Below are positions 14,660-17,976 of a stretch of 17,976 bases of DNA, piece by piece (position 1 is the stretch's first letter; the number at the start of each line of letters is the position of its first letter). The notes beneath the pieces are model-generated. The model did not search any database and had not been told where the DNA came from. It saw nothing but the letters and a program-made list of their open reading frames with translations. Source of the stretch: an uncultured Collinsella sp. (GTDB taxonomy: Bacteria; Actinomycetota; Coriobacteriia; Coriobacteriales; Coriobacteriaceae); assembly GCA_900549345.1 (NCBI GenBank), contig UROC01000037.1:1-17976 (forward strand), written 5' to 3'. A program made the translations under genes and the position numbers.

Positions 14660-15568
14660 GTGTCCAATAAATCCAAGGACGCTGACCCCAAGCAACCAGA
14701 TTCCTCGTTTATCCAGCTTGACGATGCAAAGCAAAAGGGCGCCGCTTCGGCGGCGTCCGCCCCTCGCCGCAAGGCGCTCCTCGGCGTTCTGGCTGCCGCG
14801 TGCACCATTCTGATTGTCGTCTCGCTGGGTTTCGTCCATCCTTCCGAGAGCGGCGCCTGGTCCATCGACTGGATCATTCAGACCGTGGCGGGGGAGAGCG
14901 CCGTCACCAAGGACACCAAGGCGTCTGGCTCGACTACGACTTCGGGCGAGGCAAGTTCCAAGGATTCCAAGTCATCGAATGACGCAAAAGATGAGTCCAA
15001 GCATTCTGATGAGTCCAAGTCCAAGGACGATTCCGAGTCTTCAAACAAGGAATCGGACAAGAACTCGACTAACAAGAAGTCCGAGGACCAGGACGGCAAG
15101 AAGTCTGGCGATAAATCCGCTGCCCAAAATACGGGAGCCGGTGATACTTCCAATGTGTCTGGCGGTGCTTCTTCGGGCGGCGGTCAGTCGTCTGATGGAG
15201 CCTCCAGCTCTAATGGCGGCAGCGCTCCCTCGGGCGGACAGGGCGGTTCGCAGGAGTCCAACTACGTAACGGTGTCGGTCTCGGTCACTTCGAGCGCTGT
15301 GGGCAATCCTGTGTCTTCTGGCGGCTCCTTTACCTTTAACGAAGGTGCTACCGTCTACGATGCCCTGTGCGCGCTGGGCCTTTCTGTCAACGCACACGGC
15401 TCGTCGTACGGCACGTATGTCTCCGCGATTGGTGGTTTGGCCGAGAAACAGTACGGCGGCACGAGCGGCTGGATGTACTCCGTCAACGGCGCAACGCCCA
15501 TGACGGCGTGCAGCAACTACGTTCTCTCCAACGGCGATAACGTGGTCTGGTATTACGTTACAGGCTAA
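14660..15568 (+). CDS. Membrane-tethered single DUF4430 protein
   Basis: A 302-residue protein with a positive patch (PRRK, 35-38) before one membrane helix (about 39-59), giving an inside-to-outside signal-anchor topology. Residues about 75-200 are a Ser/Lys/Asp-rich then Gly/Ser-rich stalk. Residues 201-302 form one DUF4430 domain: FNEGATVYDAL, GTYVSAIGG, GWMYSVNG and YVLSNGDNVVWYY follow the family order. DUF4430 is the fold of the C-terminal domain of transcobalamin and intrinsic factor. The gene begins 9 nt after the large DUF4430 gene, so both share the cobalamin riboswitch transcript. I prefer the GTG at 14660, because AGGTGAGG lies just upstream; GTG at 14651 is the other option. It may pass corrinoid from the outer protein to a membrane importer, which is inference. 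Confidence 0.88.
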   Translation: MSNKSKDADPKQPDSSFIQLDDAKQKGAASAASAPRRKALLGVLAAACTILIVVSLGFVHPSESGAWSIDWIIQTVAGESAVTKDTKASGSTTTSGEASSKDSKSSNDAKDESKHSDESKSKDDSESSNKESDKNSTNKKSEDQDGKKSGDKSAAQNTGAGDTSNVSGGASSGGGQSSDGASSSNGGSAPSGGQGGSQESNYVTVSVSVTSSAVGNPVSSGGSFTFNEGATVYDALCALGLSVNAHGSSYGTYVSAIGGLAEKQYGGTSGWMYSVNGATPMTACSNYVLSNGDNVVWYYVTG

Positions 15569-15590
15569 TGACCTCGACATAGCGCACCAA

Positions 15591-15628
15591 GCGGGCGGTT
15601 CGGACAAACATCCGGGCCGCCCGCTTTT
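15591..15628 (+). terminator. Rho-independent terminator of the DUF4430 operon
   Basis: GCGGGCGG (15591-15598) pairs with CCGCCCGC (15617-15624), with an inner CGGA/TCCG pairing (15601-15604 with 15611-15614), followed by TTTT. It lies 22 nt after the stop at 15568. Confidence 0.9.
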
Positions 15629-15667
15629 CATGCGTAGAGGACTTGGTCGCCGGGTCTTTCGGCAAAC

Positions 15668-15702
15668 AAAAAAACCGGTTGGAATGGGAATTCCAACCGG
15701 TT
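15668..15702 (-). terminator. Rho-independent terminator of the downstream GtrA gene
   Basis: A perfect 13-bp inverted repeat (15673-15685 with 15690-15702), loop GGGA, is followed on the minus strand by seven T (A's at 15668-15674). It lies 26 nt after the stop of the minus-strand GtrA gene at 15729. Confidence 0.9.
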
Positions 15703-15728
15703 ATACATTCAAGCAAATAGCGAATCGA

Positions 15729-16166
15729 CTACGACCGTGCGCCCTCGAGAAAGAAGCGACGGCTGAAGTAGTTGTACCAGGTGACGAGGAACGTGGCGAT
15801 GGCCTTCATGGCCTGGTAGCCGATGCTCAAAAACGTGACGCCCACAAACATGTACAGGTCGTTGAGGCCCAGGCCGATCACCGACAGGATAGTGAAGATC
15901 GTGAACTCGCGCTTGCGGCTCATGCCCTCGCGATGGTCGAACACGTACTTCATGCTGAGCCAGTAGTTGACCACGACGGACGTGATGAACGAGACCGTGG
16001 TGCTCATCAAAAAGTCGAGGTGGAACAGCTCGACGAGCGCAATGAGCATACCCCAGTCGATGCCAAAGGAGATAAGGCCCACGACAGCGAACTTGAGGAA
16101 CTGCTTAGTATGAGGTTGTGCCAGTGCCTTGCGCACGTAATCACATCCAATGCGTTGATGAATCAA
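15729..16166 (-). CDS. GtrA family membrane protein, copy 1
   Basis: A 145-residue four-helix membrane protein of the GtrA family (helices at about 23-43, 51-71, 87-110 and 115-132). Family members are thought to help flip or present undecaprenyl-phosphate-linked sugars for cell-envelope glycan modification. The motif SMKYVFDHREGMSRKREF between helices 2 and 3, and the FLEG ending, are typical. It is paralogous to the gene at 16356-16751. The start is uncertain: TTG at 16166 has no good ribosome site, and GTG at 16136 follows a weak GGATG. The sequence upstream (about 16170-16270) is AT-richer than its surroundings and may hold the promoter (TATAGT at 16224-16219 on the minus strand). Confidence 0.85.
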   Translation of the reverse strand: MIHQRIGCDYVRKALAQPHTKQFLKFAVVGLISFGIDWGMLIALVELFHLDFLMSTTVSFITSVVVNYWLSMKYVFDHREGMSRKREFTIFTILSVIGLGLNDLYMFVGVTFLSIGYQAMKAIATFLVTWYNYFSRRFFLEGARS

Positions 16167-16289
16167 GCAGAGGATACTTTAGAGCTTTTGCAAGGGAAAC
16201 GTAAGGTCTTTGCCAAGAACTATACGAACTCGCCAAATTATCAAGTGCTAATCCGCAAACGTTGAAAATTTGCCCGTAAACGAGCGGCA

Positions 16290-16329
16290 CCCACGGACGA
16301 TACTGCGCTGAGCGCGCGTCGTCCGTGGG
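16290..16329 (-). terminator. Hairpin downstream of GtrA copy 2
   Basis: An 11-bp perfect stem (16290-16300 with 16319-16329) has an inner GCGC-TGA-GCGC hairpin in its loop. It lies just after the stop at 16356 on the minus strand. There is no immediate T run; a TTTT comes only about 20 nt later, so termination efficiency is uncertain. Confidence 0.5.
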
Positions 16330-16355
16330 CGCCGTAATGCTGCAGGGGTGTCGAG

Positions 16356-16751
16356 CTATTTGGTCTCGTCGCCCTCCAGGAAGATCTTTCGGGTCACAAA
16401 GTTGTAGACCATGACAAGCGCGGTGGCGCAAATCTTGGCGATATTGGCTTCGAGCCCCAGACCGGCGTTGAGCGCCAGCACGATACCGTCGTTGAGCACC
16501 AAACCGATCACGGACAGCACGACAAAGATAATGAACTCGCGGCGGCGGCTCATGCCTTCCTTGTGCGCAAACACGTACTTCATGCTTGCGAGGTAGTTAA
16601 AGATGAGCGAGACGATAAAGCCGCTGGTATTGGCGATTAGGATGTTGAGGCCCAGACCGTAGTGGAGCAGATTCATAATGCCAAAGTCGATGATCGTGGC
16701 AATGACACCGACGACGCCAAACTTCATGATCTGCGCAAGGAGCTTTTGCAT
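16356..16751 (-). CDS. GtrA family membrane protein, copy 2
   Basis: A 131-residue GtrA-type membrane protein with four predicted helices (about 9-30, 36-56, 73-95, 100-118). NYLASMKYVFAHKEGMSRRR and LSVIGLVLND are nearly the same as in copy 1, and it ends in FLEGDETK. The frame is open upstream to 16868, but the ATG at 16751 is chosen: it follows AAGGCAGG and starts directly before the first helix, and the longer form would overlap the end of the fbp gene. No glycosyltransferase gene is seen in the window, so its sugar-lipid substrate is unknown. Confidence 0.87.
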   Translation of the reverse strand: MQKLLAQIMKFGVVGVIATIIDFGIMNLLHYGLGLNILIANTSGFIVSLIFNYLASMKYVFAHKEGMSRRREFIIFVVLSVIGLVLNDGIVLALNAGLGLEANIAKICATALVMVYNFVTRKIFLEGDETK

Positions 16752-16830
16752 GGTACCTGCCTTAAGCTGGCGCCGAAGCGCCGCGGGGATGACAAACTTG
16801 GCACAGTTTAGCCAATCCCCGCGGGTGGGG

Positions 16831-17976
16831 CTAGGCGCGCTCCTCGATAGCACCGTTTCTATATGCATCGAGCAGTTGGCGTAGGTCCTGGATCTGGCTG
16901 CGGATCTTGGCGCCGGTATCGGTGTCGCTCACCATGCGGCGGCGGTCGGCCTCGTCAAAGCGGTTGGTCTCGCTTTCGATGTCCACGTTGCGCGTGAGTG
17001 CCTCGGCAACCGTCGTAAAGGCTCGGTGCGACTTGAGACGGCAGCCGCGTGAGCTCGAGATGAGCGTATAGCCGGCGATACCCGTCTTGGGATGGTAAGC
17101 GCGGCAGAAGCCGCCATCGATGACCAGCAGCTTGCCCTCGGCGCGGATGGGCTGCTCGCCCTTGGTGGTTTTAACGGGCGTGTGGCCGTTGATGATGTGA
17201 CCGGTCGGTGAGCATGCCATGGGCGCGACGCCAAACTCGCGCATGATGTCGTCGCAGACCGAGGGCGACTTGGTAAGCGTAAAGTACGGGTCCATCGGCT
17301 CGACCCAGGTGCTCTTGTCGGCGATATAGGCGCGCTCAAAGGTACGCACCAGGCGTCCGCTGGCGGGTGAGTTAAAGCCAATCCACAGGTACCACATCCA
17401 GTCGAGAGCGTCGCGGTCGCCCACGCGCCAGGCGCGGCGGGCGATGTGGTCGCAAAAATCGAGATAATCGCGGCCAGCGTGCCAGGTGCCCAAGCAGTTC
17501 ATGCTGCTAAAGGTGCCGTCTTCGTTGAGCGGAACGCAGCCGTGGAAGAGCAGGTTGCCGTTGGCGACCTTGTACATCGAGCCATGGGAATAGAGGAAAT
17601 CGATATGGCGATGCAGGTGATCGGCGGTGACAAACTCGGACACGAGCTTGTCGATGATGTGCTGCTCCTCGGGCGTGAGCGTATAGGGGTCCGCCGGGTC
17701 GACGGTGGGGAAGTCGTTGGTCGTGAGCGGCCACACGCTGCCGTCGGCGAGCGTGACCGTGCCGGTGTCGCGGTCGATCTTGTCGAGTAGCAGGCGATCG
17801 GTCATATCGAACTCGGGGTGGCGCTGGATAATCTGGCCCTCGAGCTTAAAGAGCAGCACGTTGATAGCCTTGACCAGCGGGGTGATGGACTCACCGGCGG
17901 TGTAGGTGGCATCGGCAAAGGCAACAAGCTCACGCAGCGAGATGCCGTAGTCGTTCTCTAGAATCTCGTAGTTGTC
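16831..17976 (-). CDS. fbp: Class III fructose-1,6-bisphosphatase, C-terminal part
   Basis: This is the last 381 residues of a protein whose 5' part lies beyond the window. The frame stays open from the right edge (beginning DNYEILENDYGI) to the TAG at 16831. Blocks typical of the firmicute-type class III fructose-1,6-bisphosphatase are present: ADHLHRHIDFLYSHGSMYKV, LLFHGCVPLNEDGTF, INGHTPVKTTKGEQP and LLVIDGGFCRAYHPKTGIAG. The enzyme removes the C1 phosphate of fructose-1,6-bisphosphate in gluconeogenesis. The whole family member is about 640-670 residues, so roughly 260-290 are missing here because of the window edge and not because of truncation. An internal GTG at 17859 is not the start. 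Confidence 0.93.
   Translation of the reverse strand, partial: DNYEILENDYGISLRELVAFADATYTAGESITPLVKAINVLLFKLEGQIIQRHPEFDMTDRLLLDKIDRDTGTVTLADGSVWPLTTNDFPTVDPADPYTLTPEEQHIIDKLVSEFVTADHLHRHIDFLYSHGSMYKVANGNLLFHGCVPLNEDGTFSSMNCLGTWHAGRDYLDFCDHIARRAWRVGDRDALDWMWYLWIGFNSPASGRLVRTFERAYIADKSTWVEPMDPYFTLTKSPSVCDDIMREFGVAPMACSPTGHIINGHTPVKTTKGEQPIRAEGKLLVIDGGFCRAYHPKTGIAGYTLISSSRGCRLKSHRAFTTVAEALTRNVDIESETNRFDEADRRRMVSDTDTGAKIRSQIQDLRQLLDAYRNGAIEERA

Noticed and set aside
13523..14839. Open frame on the minus strand with Leu/Val-rich repeats that look like membrane helices
   Set aside because: The repeats are the reverse complement of the Lys/Ser/Asp stalk codons, so the apparent membrane segments are artefacts.
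14381..15120. Regular repeats that could suggest a CRISPR array or a minisatellite
   Set aside because: Units are in frame, encode KSDKK-type or Ser/Lys/Asp stalks, vary in length and have no spacers.
15673..15702. Perfect 13-bp palindrome considered as an operator or attachment site
   Set aside because: The T run on the minus strand and the position right after the GtrA stop make a terminator the simpler reading.
16752..16868. N-terminal extension of GtrA copy 2 to a start at 16868
   Set aside because: The extension overlaps the end of fbp, lacks membrane or family features, and the ATG at 16751 has a ribosome site right before the first helix.
17857..17859. GTG at 17859 as the start of a short fructose bisphosphatase
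   Set aside because: The frame stays open to the window edge with family-like sequence, and the family is much longer, so the gene is cut by the window.

Overview
This window looks like a chromosomal segment of a high-GC, Gram-positive, anaerobic actinobacterium. Coriobacteriia, probably Collinsella or a close relative, is my best guess. The guess rests on GC-rich codon use with strong GGAGG ribosome sites, cell-surface proteins ending in an anchor-like helix, acetogen-style FchA/FolD folate enzymes, a class III fructose-1,6-bisphosphatase and a C69 dipeptidase. It is recognition from gene content, not a database match. No tRNA, rRNA, IS element, CRISPR array or phage gene was seen.

Layout. 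(1) 1-2925: a small PH-like protein converges on a large Tat-exported protein with a PI-PLC X domain, and a perfect hairpin lies between them. (2) 2926-5032: two tandem paralogous lipoproteins on the minus strand. Each has its own upstream region carrying an identical 18-bp sequence, and a terminator separates them. (3) 5033-6522: fchA-folD, a tight folate C1 operon in which FolD has lost the conserved cyclohydrolase lysine and glutamine while a dedicated cyclohydrolase sits 2 nt upstream. (4) 6622-8145: a C69 dipeptidase. (5) 8245-10433: a small phasin-like protein followed by a UbiB/ABC1 atypical kinase with two C-terminal membrane helices, closed by a terminator. (6) 10511-15628: the most interesting block. 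A cobalamin riboswitch precedes a two-gene operon of surface proteins. The first has four DUF4430 domains (the fold of the C-terminal beta domain of human intrinsic factor and transcobalamin), a PQQ/WD40-like beta-propeller, an InlB-type repeat, a charged stalk and a C-terminal membrane anchor. The second is an N-terminally membrane-anchored protein with a long charged stalk and one DUF4430 domain. (7) 15668-16751: two paralogous GtrA-type membrane proteins. (8) 16831-17976: the C-terminal part of class III fructose-1,6-bisphosphatase, cut by the window edge.

How the genes fit together. Block 6 reads as a B12-repressed cell-surface cobalamin capture system. DUF4430 domains would bind corrinoids, the propeller recalls the Bacteroides surface cobalamin protein BtuG, and the smaller membrane-tethered protein could relay ligand to an importer encoded elsewhere. 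FchA and FolD would split methenyl-THF cyclohydrolase and methylene-THF dehydrogenase activities between two polypeptides. The remaining blocks appear to be independent transcription units.
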